From Sneathiella aquimaris (GTDB taxonomy: Bacteria > Pseudomonadota > Alphaproteobacteria > Sneathiellales > Sneathiellaceae): 64,000 bases of DNA. The DNA lies in contig NZ_CP112881.1 of the NCBI RefSeq assembly GCF_026409565.1, forward strand, positions 3,169,501-3,233,500, written 5' to 3'. The translations under genes and the position numbers were made by a program. The notes below the pieces were generated by a model. It had not been told where the DNA came from, did not search any database, and worked only from the letters and a program-made list of their open reading frames with translations. Positions 6,803 through 17,879 of this stretch are shown here, in pieces. Position 1 is the stretch's first letter. Every line of letters starts with the position of its first letter.

Positions 6803-7774
6803 TTACATAAACAAGCGCTCGTTCCCAAGGTCCTTATAAAGCGAAGCAACCTCGTTCGCATATCCATTATACATTAGTGTTGGGATACGTTTACCAGTTT
6901 CAAGATCCCGTTCTGTTGCCTGAGACCAGCGTGGGTGGCGAACTTCGGGGTTCACATTGGCCCAAAAACCATACTCACGGCTATTCAGTTTCTCCCAGAA
7001 GGTTTCCGGACGTTTATCCGTAAAATGAAACCGGACAATAGATTTAATCTGTTTAAACCCATATTTCCATGGAACCGCCAAACGAAGCGGCGCACCATTC
7101 TGTTTTGGCATCGGCTTGCCATACATGCCGGTGACCATAAACGCCAACTCGTGCGTTGCTTCGGCCATTGTCAGGGCCTCTGTGTAAGGCCAAGGGTACC
7201 AAAACTGCTTCTGACCAGAGGCCACAGATTTATCTTCAAAGGTTTGCATTACCAAATATTTCGCTGATGTTGTCGGAGCCGCCAGCTTAACAAGTTCACT
7301 CAGTTGAAAGCCGCTCCATGGCACGACCATTGACCATGCCTCAACACAACGATGGCGATAGACCCGCTCTTCCAAAGGCATCTTTGCCAGAAGATCGTCT
7401 ATACCGATTTCCATCTCTGTTTCGACCATGCCGTCGATCTTGACTGTCCAAGGCCGAACTTTTAGCGCCTGTGCCGCCTTGGAAATATTTTTGTGAGATC
7501 CAAATTCATAGAAATTATTATAGGTCGTCGAGATTTCTTCAGGCGTAATCGGACGTCCTCCGACAAATGCGTCATTCCTGGGCACAGGATATAACGCTGC
7601 ACTCGGATCAGTTTCAGCAGCGCCCGGTATGCCAGGGAAGGCAAGACTGGAACCACCTGCGATCAATCCGCCAATCCCCATCATTTTCAGCAGATGTCGC
7701 CGATTTAAAAAGACATCTTCCGATGTCGCCCTGTTTTCGCTGATTTCCCAGCCTTGTTTATTCCTGATAAGCAT
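6803..7774 (-). CDS. msrP: protein-methionine-sulfoxide reductase catalytic subunit
   Basis: A 323-residue periplasmic molybdopterin enzyme of the MsrP/YedY family, which reduces methionine sulfoxide in envelope proteins. A Tat signal (NRRHLLKMMGIGG, residues about 24-36) comes first, and the molybdenum-ligand cysteine lies in RHRCVEAWSM. The oxidoreductase fold fills the rest; length is normal. The usual membrane haem partner MsrQ is not adjacent on either side; it may be elsewhere or replaced. The molybdenum cofactor genes mobB-moeA-moaDE are 15 kb away in the same window. The gene sits alone between two terminators. Confidence 0.95.
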   Translation of the reverse strand: MLIRNKQGWEISENRATSEDVFLNRRHLLKMMGIGGLIAGGSSLAFPGIPGAAETDPSAALYPVPRNDAFVGGRPITPEEISTTYNNFYEFGSHKNISKAAQALKVRPWTVKIDGMVETEMEIGIDDLLAKMPLEERVYRHRCVEAWSMVVPWSGFQLSELVKLAAPTTSAKYLVMQTFEDKSVASGQKQFWYPWPYTEALTMAEATHELAFMVTGMYGKPMPKQNGAPLRLAVPWKYGFKQIKSIVRFHFTDKRPETFWEKLNSREYGFWANVNPEVRHPRWSQATERDLETGKRIPTLMYNGYANEVASLYKDLGNERLFM

Positions 7775-7896
7775 GCGGCCCTTTGCCCTCCAGATATCAT
7801 ATGAGATATTCAGACTAACAAATGGATCATCGGGGGCTTAAACTCAAGTTAACTGTCTGTGAGAAACCTGTGAGCAAAAAGACATTATCCTTGCCG

Positions 7897-9924
7897 CTAA
7901 TGCTTCTCCGAAGAGTGCGACTGGATGACCTTATCTGCAATATGGCCCGTCAATTCCTGCAAATGATCATACTCATACCGAAACGTGCCAACTCCCGACG
8001 TTGCAGATCGCAAATCGACAATTAAATCCTGCAATTCGCTTTCTGGCATCATGGCGGTCAACACGTCCCACCCCACCCAGCCTTCTTTAGCATCAAAGGC
8101 CAAGATCTGTCCGCGGCGTGAACTTACAATCCCGTTTACCCTGGACGTATATTCACTGGGCATCGATATTTCGACCTTGTAGACCGGCTCCAACAATACC
8201 GGCGAGCATTTGGGCATACCCTCGGTCATTGCAATCCGGGCCGCTGAACGAAACGAGTTTTCAGAACTATCGACAGAATGGTGTTGCCCATCAAACAGGG
8301 TCACAGCAATATCAACTACTGGAAACCCGAGGGGGCCTTCAATCAGCGATTCTTTCACACCATTTTCAACAGCAGGTATATATTGCTTGGGAACCGATCC
8401 GCCCACGACCTTTTCCTCGAACAGGAACCCGGACCCTCTTGGCAATGGATTTATTTCGATCTGAACATCCCCAAATTGTCCATGCCCGCCACTTTGTTTT
8501 CTGTAGCGCGCATGTTGCACCACTTTTTTGCGAATTGCTTCTTTGTAAGCGACCTTTGGCTTCCGGGATGCAACGTTCAGGCCATACTTATTGCGCAGCC
8601 GTTCCAGCGCGACCCGCAAATGGATTTCCCCCTGTCCCTTTAACAATAATTCCTGTGTTTCCTGCTTATGCTCAGCAATCAGTGAAGGATCTTCCTCAAC
8701 CAGCTTGCTCAAAGCTGCGGACAGTTTCACATCGTCATCCCGGTTATCGGAATACAGCGCATAATTATAAACAGGGGTCAGAATTTCGGTCGGCTCTACA
8801 GACTGCTGATCACCCGCCTGCAGAAAGTCACCGGTATGCAGATCATCCATACGGCCAAGCGCTACTACTTCTCCTGCAACAACGGATGTTACTTTTGTGG
8901 GTTTACTCCCCTGTAACTTGAACATGCCGCTTATCCGGCCCTTTTCAAAACTATCCCCATCCTTCAGCTGACCCGACCAAACCCGGACTAAAGACAGTTT
9001 TCCACCCTGTGCACTCATATAAGTTTTTAAAACCTGTGCAACCGGCTGCCCGTCCTCTCTATAAAGACCTGCTCGCTTCGCAGTGGTCGCTGCTGCGGGT
9101 ACTTCATGGCGCAATGCCTTAAGCAGCCTGCGGACACCAAAGCCTTGCTCTGCCGACCCTAAAAAGACGGGCAGGACAAATCCTTTTTGCAGGTCTTCAC
9201 TCAGTAAACCATAAATTTCGTCTTTTTCCGGCTCAATATCCTCTAGTAATTCTTCCATCAGGTGATCGTCAAAATCTGCCAGAGTTTCCAGCATCGTGAA
9301 ACGCGAGCTCCCCTCCTCCTCCGCCATGTACGGGGGCATATCGATAACGGTGGAAGGCTTTCCTTCCTTGTAAACATACGCGCGTTCAGACGCGAGATCC
9401 ACATAACCGGTCGCGATCCCATCTTTGACAATGGGAACCTGCCGTAAAACAAGATCACGGTTTGAAATCGATTCCAACGCCTGGAACAGATCGCTCACCG
9501 TGCCATAGGCCGTATCGATTTTGTTCACAAAGATGAAGGTTGGAATTTCTCTCCCTTCCAAAAATTTCATCAAAGGAAGCAGTGTGACAGATCTATCTTC
9601 AACGGGTTCGCAGACAATAATTGCCGCATCGACACCAACAAGAACATTTTCACTCTCTTGCAGAAATTCGATTGAACCGGGACAATCCAGAATATAAAAG
9701 TCATCCCCCATAAATGAAAAATGAGCGGAGTTTACCTCAACGCTCATTTGCCTGTCCCGCGCCTCTTTCGACGCGTCTCCAACTGTTGTCCCCTTTGAAA
9801 TACTGCCTTTCCGATCCACCTCCTTGCAAATATGCAAAATTGTTTCCAGTAGCGTTGTCTTTCCACTTGAATAGGGACCTATCAGCGCAATGCTGCGAGG
9901 CCCCGTTGGCTTGATTGAGCTCAT
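7897..9924 (-). CDS. elongation factor G-like GTPase (EF-G paralogue)
   Basis: A 675-residue translational GTPase with EF-G domain order but not canonical EF-G. The P-loop is GPYSSGKTTL where EF-G has G-H-I-D-A-G-K-T-T; switch II is DCPGSIEF (canonical DTPGHVDF), and G4 is NKID. Domains II-V follow with the EF-G domain IV pattern RKQSGGHGQFGDVQIEI. Canonical fusA normally lies in the str operon (rpsL-rpsG-fusA-tuf), which is not here, so this is the second copy common in alphaproteobacteria. Its role (ribosome rescue, recycling or stress) is not established. No partner gene adjoins it. Confidence 0.9.
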   Translation of the reverse strand: MSSIKPTGPRSIALIGPYSSGKTTLLETILHICKEVDRKGSISKGTTVGDASKEARDRQMSVEVNSAHFSFMGDDFYILDCPGSIEFLQESENVLVGVDAAIIVCEPVEDRSVTLLPLMKFLEGREIPTFIFVNKIDTAYGTVSDLFQALESISNRDLVLRQVPIVKDGIATGYVDLASERAYVYKEGKPSTVIDMPPYMAEEEGSSRFTMLETLADFDDHLMEELLEDIEPEKDEIYGLLSEDLQKGFVLPVFLGSAEQGFGVRRLLKALRHEVPAAATTAKRAGLYREDGQPVAQVLKTYMSAQGGKLSLVRVWSGQLKDGDSFEKGRISGMFKLQGSKPTKVTSVVAGEVVALGRMDDLHTGDFLQAGDQQSVEPTEILTPVYNYALYSDNRDDDVKLSAALSKLVEEDPSLIAEHKQETQELLLKGQGEIHLRVALERLRNKYGLNVASRKPKVAYKEAIRKKVVQHARYRKQSGGHGQFGDVQIEINPLPRGSGFLFEEKVVGGSVPKQYIPAVENGVKESLIEGPLGFPVVDIAVTLFDGQHHSVDSSENSFRSAARIAMTEGMPKCSPVLLEPVYKVEISMPSEYTSRVNGIVSSRRGQILAFDAKEGWVGWDVLTAMMPESELQDLIVDLRSATSGVGTFRYEYDHLQELTGHIADKVIQSHSSEKH

Positions 9925-10080
9925 ACCATGCCTCCCTATTCTTTAGACTATTCTAATGTTCTTAACTTCAGAAGAAGAAGCAAGTAGAATCTCGGCAGGG
10001 CTCTAGGGGCTTGGAGACATGTTCTTTTCTCCGTCAGGTCAAAGATGCTTACCTTTTTGCCTGTGGCCAAAAACGGAAAA

Positions 10081-10104
10081 AGGCAGCCGAATCAATGGCT
10101 GCCT
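10081..10104 (-). terminator. terminator after aspartate aminotransferase gene
   Basis: Stem AGGCAGCC/GGCTGCCT with loop GAATCAAT. The A-run at 10077-10081 becomes the U-tract on the minus strand. It lies 27 bases beyond the aminotransferase stop. Confidence 0.8.
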
Positions 10105-10130
10105 TTTAAACTTCGATTAAATCGGGTTGC

Positions 10131-11363
<1,233 letters not shown>

Positions 11364-11509
11364 TCACAATGGCTCCCATAGCCTTGGCCAAGCTACGCCT
11401 GTCGAGGGAAGGTTTCAACGATTAAGCCGAGACAGACCCCAGATAATTGCACTTTTCGTTAAAACTGTCGTGAACTGTAACCGGTTAGTCACTCTCACCG
11501 AAGAAAAGA

Positions 11510-12436
11510 TCAAATCTCAGACAGTTCGTCTGGTGTTGACATGAAGCGTCCCGGATCTGTCGCCGCCTCTGACATAAGCCAGTCACGGAACGCGACAATG
11601 CGTGGTCGTTCAACCATATCTTGCGGGCAGACAACGAAATAGGCATGTCCCGCTTTCAACTCCTGCTCAAAAGGTTTGACCAGAACCCCCGATGCCAAAA
11701 GGTCGGCTGCCAACGTACTGCGGCCCAGCGCAACCCCTTGTCCCGTTATCGCCGCTGTCAGCACCATAGACGAATCATTAAAACTCAACCCCTTGCGAGG
11801 GTCGACCCCTTTTACATTCGCAGCGTAAAGCCAGGTTTCCCAATCAACCCGCAAATCATCATGTAACAGATTATGATGTACAAGATCTTCAGGCGTGTTC
11901 AGCGGATGCTTTCCTTCCAGCAGGCTCGGACTGCAAACCGGAAACAGGCTATCTTCGGTCAATAATTTTTCAACATGCAGCCCCGGATAGTTTCCGCTGC
12001 CATACCGGATAACCAGATCGACAGGGTCCTTGGAGAAATCCGTAATTATATCGGTCGCAGAAATCATCACATCAATATCCGGATGCAATTCCCGAAATCT
12101 TCCGATGCGTGGCAAAAGCCATCGGGCGGCAAAGGACGGCAATGTACTGACGGTCAGTGCTCCGGACACCTCCTGTTTCATCAGTTTTTCAGTTGCATCG
12201 TTAATCGCAAACAAGCCTTCTCGAATGCCGACGACATAGGACTGTCCCTCGTCCGTCAAAATCACATTACGGTTCATTCTTCTAAAAAGAGGAAACCCCA
12301 GCCATTCTTCCAAGGCTTTTATCTGATGACTGATGGCTGCCGGGGTAACAGACAGTTCGTCGGCGGCCTTTGAAAAGCTTAGATATTTGGCTGCAGACTC
12401 AAACGCCCGCAATGCATTTAGAGGCGGCAACCGCAT
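11510..12436 (-). CDS. LysR family regulator, GcvA-like
   Basis: A 308-residue LysR regulator of the GcvA subgroup. The opening MRLPPLNALRAFESAAKYLSF and the helix SVTPAAISHQIKALEEWLG are diagnostic. The substrate-binding domain runs from about residue 90. Members activate diverse targets (glycine cleavage, beta-lactamase, amino-acid metabolism), so the name does not define the regulon. It is divergent from the DUF1127 gene at 12587 with a 150-base shared upstream region, making that gene a candidate target. Confidence 0.92.
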   Translation of the reverse strand: MRLPPLNALRAFESAAKYLSFSKAADELSVTPAAISHQIKALEEWLGFPLFRRMNRNVILTDEGQSYVVGIREGLFAINDATEKLMKQEVSGALTVSTLPSFAARWLLPRIGRFRELHPDIDVMISATDIITDFSKDPVDLVIRYGSGNYPGLHVEKLLTEDSLFPVCSPSLLEGKHPLNTPEDLVHHNLLHDDLRVDWETWLYAANVKGVDPRKGLSFNDSSMVLTAAITGQGVALGRSTLAADLLASGVLVKPFEQELKAGHAYFVVCPQDMVERPRIVAFRDWLMSEAATDPGRFMSTPDELSEI

Positions 12437-12586
12437 TGGCCTTCCCTTTCAGATTAGAATTTCTAACAAAGACTATTAGAAAGTATCGTTTGAAACCAAC
12501 CTTTTTTTATTCCATATACAGATCATCGAAAAAGCACAGAGTTTTTTCTCATCGCTCCATCAAACTGTAAGAAAGGAGCCATCATT

Positions 12587-12814
12587 ATGTCAATGAAAAC
12601 ACTATACGCCGGGCATTCCAACAATTTCGGTTTCGACTCAAAGGCCCAGAAGTCTGGACCACTTGCAGCTTTGACACGAACAGTTATCGGATGGCAAGAG
12701 CGTGCTTCAATGCGTTATCAGCTCGCCGCCCTTACTGAAGAAAATTTGAACGACATGGGATTGTCATTTGAAGAAGTTTCAAAAGAAACAAGCAAATACT
12801 TCTGGCAAAACTAA
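12587..12814 (+). CDS. DUF1127 domain-containing small protein
   Basis: A 75-residue protein with the DUF1127 (YjiS-like) motif in its second half: W-x2-R-A-S-M-R-Y-Q-L-A-A-L-T-E-E-N-L-N-D-M-G-L-S, an arginine-rich helix followed by a short second helix. AAGGAG stands 8 bases before the start. Small DUF1127 proteins of Rhodobacter (CcaF1) bind RNA and help mature CcsR small RNAs encoded in their own 3' region; others affect phosphate, nitrogen and stress adaptation in Agrobacterium. A long hairpin with a C/U-rich loop immediately follows this gene, which suggests a similar arrangement. Confidence 0.9.
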   Translation: MSMKTLYAGHSNNFGFDSKAQKSGPLAALTRTVIGWQERASMRYQLAALTEENLNDMGLSFEEVSKETSKYFWQN

Positions 12815-12824
12815 GATTTCCCAA

Positions 12825-12878
12825 GCCATCTGGAGCCAACTTAAAATTCCTTCCTGTCTTTTAGTTTCTCCGGATGGC
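12825..12878 (+). ncRNA. long hairpin with UUCCUUCCUGUC loop downstream of DUF1127 gene
   Basis: Arms GCCATCTGGAG (12825-12835) and CTCCGGATGGC (12868-12878) pair over 11 bases with one T-G wobble. The inner segment continues with AAC-TAAAA pairing to TTTTAGTT around one bulged T, leaving a 12-base apical loop TTCCTTCCTGTC. The stem starts 10 bases after the DUF1127 stop and has no T-run, so it is not a terminator. It may be a 3'-UTR-derived small RNA or a stability element. The loop complements AGGAAGG, a Shine-Dalgarno-like sequence. Fold judged by eye. Confidence 0.5.
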
Positions 12879-12973
12879 ACCCAGCCTTTCCTCTCCATAT
12901 ATTTTACAATTTAATTTTTGTTCCACTGCTCTTTTGAATTGGCAATTGACCAATCTCGGCTTATATACAGCCC

Positions 12974-15139
12974 ATGGAAAACGAGAACAAAACTGCAACA
13001 TCAGAGACCTTTCTCCCTCACCGTCCGGAACGACCTGAAAAAACGCAGGGCGGCATTCCCTTTGAAGTCGTCTCGGAATATGAACCCGCAGGCGATCAGC
13101 CAAAAGCCATAGGCGAACTGGTCACGGGCATTGAAGAGCTTGACAAAGATCAGGTTCTGCTTGGTGTTACAGGGTCAGGAAAAACCTTTACAATGGCTAA
13201 GGTGATTGAAAAGGTTCAACGTCCTACGCTTATTCTCGCACACAACAAAACACTGGCCGCTCAGCTATATGGCGAAATGAAGTCGTTTTTTCCCAATAAT
13301 GCTGTCGAATATTTTGTCTCTTACTACGACTACTACCAGCCAGAGGCCTATGTCCCGCGCACAGACACCTATATCGAAAAAGATGCATCCGTAAACGAAC
13401 AGATTGACCGGCTTCGACATTCAGCAACGCGGGCTCTGCTGGAGCGGGATGATGTTATTATCGTTGCCTCGGTTTCCTGCATATACGGTATCGGGTCCGT
13501 AGAGACCTATAGTGAAATGACCCTCACTATCAAAAAGGGAGAAATGCTGAACAGACAGGACCTGTTAAAAAGACTTGTCGAAATACAGTATCGCAGAAAC
13601 GACGCCAGCTTTACGCGCGGTACATTTCGGGTGCGTGGCGACACCGTCGAAATTTTTCCAGCCCACCTGGAAGATCGTGCCTGGCGGTTATCCCTATTTG
13701 GCGATGAGCTTGAAAGTATCACCGAATTTGACCCCCTTACCGGAGAAAAAACCGGAAAGCTGGATGAAATCCGTATTTACGCGAATAGCCACTATGTCAC
13801 GCCAAAACCGACATTGCGTCAGGCGCAACAGAAAATTCGGGCTGAACTAAAAGAACGACTGGCTGAGTTTGAAGAGCAAAACAAACTATTGGAAGCGCAA
13901 CGGCTTGAACAGCGTACCACCTTCGATCTGGAGATGATGGAAGCCACCGGTGCGTGCGCCGGCATTGAAAATTACTCCCGCTACCTTTCAGGCCGCAACC
14001 CTGGAGATCCGCCCCCCACACTTTTCGAATATCTTCCGGACAACGCCATGATCATGGTGGATGAAAGTCATGTTACCGTCAGTCAAATCGGCGCAATGTA
14101 TAAAGGCGATGCCCGGCGCAAATCAACATTGTCCGAGTATGGTTTCAGATTACCTTCCTGCAAGGATAACCGGCCTCTTAAATTCGAAGAATGGGACCTG
14201 ATGCGCCCCCAGTCAATTTTTGTCTCCGCCACGCCTGGAAAATGGGAACTTGAACGTACCGGCGGCACCTATGCAGAACAGGTAATTCGGCCGACCGGGC
14301 TAACCGATCCTGACTGCTTTATCCGCCCTGTCGAAAGTCAGGTTGACGACCTGATGGCGGAATGCCACGAATGCGCCAAAAAAGGGGAGCGCGTACTGGT
14401 CACGACCCTCACCAAGAAAATGGCCGAAGACCTGACCGAATATTTTCATGAAAACGGGATTAAGGTACGGTATCTGCATTCAGACATTGATACCCTGGAG
14501 CGCATCGAGATTATCCGTGACCTGAGGCTTGGCGCGTTTGATGTTCTTGTTGGCATTAATCTGCTCCGGGAGGGTCTGGACATTCCGGAATGTGCATTGG
14601 TTGCAATATTGGACGCCGATAAAGAAGGATTCCTGCGGTCAGAAACTTCGCTTATCCAAACAATAGGACGGGCAGCCCGACATGTTGACGGCCGTGTTAT
14701 CCTCTATGCGGACAAAATGACAGGCAGCATGGAGCGCGCCCTAAGCGAAACCAAACGCCGTAAAGACAAACAGGAAGCCTATAATGCTGAACACGGCATT
14801 ACCCCGCAATCTGTCCGCAAAAATATTGGCGACATCATGGAAAGCGTTTACGAGCAGGACCACCATGATTTGGATATTGGCCTTGAAGACAAAAACAATA
14901 TGGTGGGCCATAACCTGTCGGCGCATATTGAAGAACTCGAGAAAAAGATGAAAACGGCGGCAGCTGATCTTGAATTTGAAGAAGCCGCCCGTCTTCGAGA
15001 TGAAATCAAGAAACTGCAAGACAGAGAACTTGGTATCGGTGCACCGCGCAGCGGAAAACCGCAAGGCCGTTCACGGGCCGGAAAATCAGGCAGCGGTCAC
15101 ATCCTTGGCGGCCGCTCAAGTAGCGGAAAACGGAAATAA
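12974..15139 (+). CDS. uvrB: excinuclease ABC subunit B
   Basis: A 721-residue helicase-like damage-verification subunit of nucleotide excision repair, working with UvrA and UvrC. Walker A is [10 protein letters not shown] near residue 58. The beta-hairpin with [12 protein letters not shown] that inserts between DNA strands follows, then DESHVTVSQ (Walker B), the helicase C motifs ending QTIGRAARH, and a C-terminal UVR domain ([20 protein letters not shown]) that binds UvrC. A Gly/Ser/Arg-rich tail is the only addition. uvrC lies at 19453 in the same window, separated by five genes; uvrA is not in the window. Confidence 0.98.
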   Translation: MENENKTATSETFLPHRPERPEKTQGGIPFEVVSEYEPAGDQPKAIGELVTGIEELDKDQVLLGVTGSGKTFTMAKVIEKVQRPTLILAHNKTLAAQLYGEMKSFFPNNAVEYFVSYYDYYQPEAYVPRTDTYIEKDASVNEQIDRLRHSATRALLERDDVIIVASVSCIYGIGSVETYSEMTLTIKKGEMLNRQDLLKRLVEIQYRRNDASFTRGTFRVRGDTVEIFPAHLEDRAWRLSLFGDELESITEFDPLTGEKTGKLDEIRIYANSHYVTPKPTLRQAQQKIRAELKERLAEFEEQNKLLEAQRLEQRTTFDLEMMEATGACAGIENYSRYLSGRNPGDPPPTLFEYLPDNAMIMVDESHVTVSQIGAMYKGDARRKSTLSEYGFRLPSCKDNRPLKFEEWDLMRPQSIFVSATPGKWELERTGGTYAEQVIRPTGLTDPDCFIRPVESQVDDLMAECHECAKKGERVLVTTLTKKMAEDLTEYFHENGIKVRYLHSDIDTLERIEIIRDLRLGAFDVLVGINLLREGLDIPECALVAILDADKEGFLRSETSLIQTIGRAARHVDGRVILYADKMTGSMERALSETKRRKDKQEAYNAEHGITPQSVRKNIGDIMESVYEQDHHDLDIGLEDKNNMVGHNLSAHIEELEKKMKTAAADLEFEEAARLRDEIKKLQDRELGIGAPRSGKPQGRSRAGKSGSGHILGGRSSSGKRK

Positions 15140-15158
15140 GCCCATCCGTCTTTTCCTG

Positions 15159-15617
15159 TTACTTCTGGGCCTGCCGGGCTTCTACATTGGCTTTGATGTT
15201 GGCAAGCGATAAAGCCGCCTCTTCATTCATGGCTTTGTTGGCCGCTTCTGTTATCGGTTTTGGACGATCAGGGTTGGATACAATGCGCGTATAGAGGCTA
15301 CGGCCATCATCCAACGACACCACCTTATAGGTAATTAGAATTGGTCCTGTGAAAGGTGTGCTGGTTTCGCATTTCCACACATACGGATGCTCCCGTTTTG
15401 TCACTTTCCACCTTAATTGAGCTGGCCCTGTTCGGGTTTGCCATTGCTCAATAAATGTGTCGCCCTCTTCTAGTGGCCGGTCCGGGCTGTCCATTTCGTG
15501 AGAGGCTGCAATCCATTCCGGCCATGAATTTGGATTAGAAACATAATCCAGAACCGCTCCCGCAGGCGCATCAATGATAATCTCATGGGAAAAATGGGAT
15601 GTAATTTTTTCTGCCAT
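15159..15617 (-). CDS. SRPBCC (START/Bet v1-like) family protein
   Basis: A 152-residue single-domain protein with a helix-grip fold, suggested by the opening HFSHEIIIDAPAGAVLDYVSNPNSWPEWI (typical polyketide cyclase/dehydrase pattern) and the beta-strand run after it. Members bind hydrophobic ligands in a central cavity; the ligand here is unknown. Convergent with uvrB 20 bases away. No signal peptide. Confidence 0.85.
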   Translation of the reverse strand: MAEKITSHFSHEIIIDAPAGAVLDYVSNPNSWPEWIAASHEMDSPDRPLEEGDTFIEQWQTRTGPAQLRWKVTKREHPYVWKCETSTPFTGPILITYKVVSLDDGRSLYTRIVSNPDRPKPITEAANKAMNEEAALSLANIKANVEARQAQK

Positions 15618-15757
15618 GCCGCTTCCTTTTTATGTTTCTTTTTGTGGCGCAGTCCTTAGTTTTGATTTCATGGTGTATGGTTACCCCGTTAAATTCAAGA
15701 AAATTTCGGGTTTCTTCTCACTTGTGATGGAAACACCAACTTAACAAAGGGCGCATA

Positions 15758-16681
15758 ATGCGGAAATCTTGGTTGCTCGGCTTTCTTGTAATCTTTATCG
15801 GGATCATCGTTTCAGATGCCTCCCATGCGCGGTATACTGAGCCCGAAAACTGCACCGAAATTCCCTTTGGTAATGGACGGCTCTTTTCGATAACCAAACC
15901 CGGTTTACCAAAAAGCTATGCCTTTGGAACGATGCATTCTGGTGACCCAAAGATCATGCAAATGCCGGGCCTGATTTTACAGGCCTTCAATGCAGTCAAT
16001 ACCCTCGTTGTCGAGATTTCGCTGGCAGATAGCAATCCCCAGAAAAGCATGAGTATGATGTTTCGGAAACCGCCTTATAGCCTCAAAAGAACCATTGGCG
16101 CCAGCCGCTTTTCCCAGCTCGAACAGATAATGATCGGTTACAAAATTCCACCAGAGCTGCTTGATAAAATGGAGATTTGGGCCGCGGCAACAATCGTCGG
16201 ACAACCGCCGGAAAAAATCAAAGGTTCAAACAACGAAATAAAGTATCTGGACAAAGAACTGGAAAAAATGGCCCGCTTGCAAAAGAAGCAGGTTTTGTCT
16301 CTGGAAACCATAACGGAGCAGCTTTCCTTATTTGCTGATCAGCCTGAGAACCTACAAATCGAAATTCTGGATGAGGCAATTCAGGACCATGTAACCCTGG
16401 AGGAAGAGTTGAGCCGTATGACGGATTATTATATCAGGGGCAAAACGGGTTGGATTTATTGCCGGATGATCAACCAAATGAAAGGAAGCAGCCGCGCCCT
16501 TAATGATTTCATTCGCCGAACACTGCTTGTTGATCGCAATGTTACAATGGTCAAACGCATCAAAAATATCTTGCCAAGAGGCGGTACTTTTATCGCCGTT
16601 GGCGCCTTGCATATGCCGGGAGAAAAGGGGATTCTTTCAATGCTGCAAAAAGAAGGCTATGCAGTAACCCGAGTATATTGA
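15758..16681 (+). CDS. TraB/GumN family protein
   Basis: A 307-residue exported protein of the TraB/GumN (Tiki-like) family. A signal peptide occupies residues 1-24 (hydrophobic LLGFLVIFIGIIVSDASHA). The family's first motif appears as SYAFGTMHSGDP and the end motif as FIAVGALHMPGEKGI, holding the conserved GTxH and GAxH histidines with the glutamate in LVVEIS. Related eukaryotic Tiki proteins are metalloproteases, but bacterial roles are not defined. AAAGGG before the ATG serves as ribosome site. Monocistronic. Confidence 0.85.
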   Translation: MRKSWLLGFLVIFIGIIVSDASHARYTEPENCTEIPFGNGRLFSITKPGLPKSYAFGTMHSGDPKIMQMPGLILQAFNAVNTLVVEISLADSNPQKSMSMMFRKPPYSLKRTIGASRFSQLEQIMIGYKIPPELLDKMEIWAAATIVGQPPEKIKGSNNEIKYLDKELEKMARLQKKQVLSLETITEQLSLFADQPENLQIEILDEAIQDHVTLEEELSRMTDYYIRGKTGWIYCRMINQMKGSSRALNDFIRRTLLVDRNVTMVKRIKNILPRGGTFIAVGALHMPGEKGILSMLQKEGYAVTRVY

Positions 16682-16850
16682 TGCTAATTAGTGTGCTTTC
16701 CCATGCACATTTTTACCACTATTTCCAAATTTGTTGGCTTTCCCCCTTTTACTGCCTAAAAGGCATGTCTATATATCACCAATCAAATTCGTATTGTATC
16801 AAGCGTTGTAAAGGGCACCACATGAACCGCCAAGAAGGTAGATATCCTGT

Positions 16851-17828
16851 ATGATGTATCTCCAAGTAGCGGCTGGATTGGTCATTTTGCTCATTTGTGG
16901 TGAACTTCTTGTACGGGGTGCTGTTGCCCTTGCAGAACAATTTGGCATTTCCAAGCTCATTATTGGTTTTACAATTGTCGCCTTTGGCACATCCGCGCCT
17001 GAACTGGTTGTCTGTATTAATGCAGCGCTGGAAGGGGCGCCCGGCATCGCCTTTGGTAACGTTGTCGGAAGCAATATCGCCAACGTTCTGTTGGTCCTTG
17101 GCGTTCCTGCCCTCATCTACCCTTTGGCCTGCGACAACCAATCCGCGATGCGCGACAGCATCATAATGATCGGCGGATCAATCTTGTTCGCAATACTTGC
17201 GTGGACCGGCTTTATCGGATTCTGGCAAGGCGCCATATTGGTCGCGGCGCTGGCGTTCGTCATTTTTCTTGCCTATCGCAGAGCCAAGGAGACAGGCGAA
17301 GACAGCGCGGATGACGCGCTTGAAGAATACGAAGAGAACATGCCGAAAAGCAAATGGATGAGCTTTCTGTTCATCTTCATCGGTTTGATTGGTTTGGTTG
17401 CGGGCTCCCGCTTGCTCGTCGATGGTGCCGTTATGATCGCAACCGCGGCAGGTGTTTCAGAAGAAATTATCGGCCTGACACTTGTTGCTTTGGGAACGTC
17501 CCTACCCGAACTGGCAACATCCCTGATAGCAGCTTTTCGCCGGCATGGAGATGTGGCTATCGGAAATGTTCTTGGCTCTAACCTGTTTAATATCACAGGC
17601 ATCATCGGTGCCACGGCGATCATCAAGCCCATGGAAGCCCCGTCTCAGATCCTCCATTTTGACCTCAACATCATGCTTCTCACTTCGGCAAGCCTGATCT
17701 TCATCTTCTGGACACGAAAACCTGTCGGTCGGGTCCTCGGAGCTGTTTTCTGCATCGCGTATCTTGCCTACATTTCAGCTCAGTTTCTGGGGATGTCGGG
17801 TGTTCATTCTGTCGCGATGATGTCATAA
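16851..17828 (+). CDS. calcium/sodium antiporter (CaCA family, YrbG-like)
   Basis: A 325-residue inner-membrane cation exchanger with about ten membrane helices in two inverted repeats. Each repeat holds the alpha motif: GFTIVAFGTSAPELVV plus GNVVGSNIANVLLVLG in the first half and GLTLVALGTSLPELAT plus GNVLGSNLFNITGIIG in the second. An acidic cytoplasmic loop (EDSADDALEEYEEN) separates the halves. It exchanges Na+ for Ca2+, perhaps with K+. A weak AAGGTAG precedes the start. The FolM-like gene follows closely on the same strand. Confidence 0.93.
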   Translation: MMYLQVAAGLVILLICGELLVRGAVALAEQFGISKLIIGFTIVAFGTSAPELVVCINAALEGAPGIAFGNVVGSNIANVLLVLGVPALIYPLACDNQSAMRDSIIMIGGSILFAILAWTGFIGFWQGAILVAALAFVIFLAYRRAKETGEDSADDALEEYEENMPKSKWMSFLFIFIGLIGLVAGSRLLVDGAVMIATAAGVSEEIIGLTLVALGTSLPELATSLIAAFRRHGDVAIGNVLGSNLFNITGIIGATAIIKPMEAPSQILHFDLNIMLLTSASLIFIFWTRKPVGRVLGAVFCIAYLAYISAQFLGMSGVHSVAMMS

Positions 17829-17879
17829 TCAAACCAACATTTGGAACAGGCGCACGCAAAAGAAGGACAGCCTCCGGTC

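Noticed and set aside
8118-8921. A 267-codon open frame on the plus strand
   Set aside because: Antisense to the EF-G paralogue, with Pro/Gln/Ser-rich translation typical of a shadow frame and no ribosome site.
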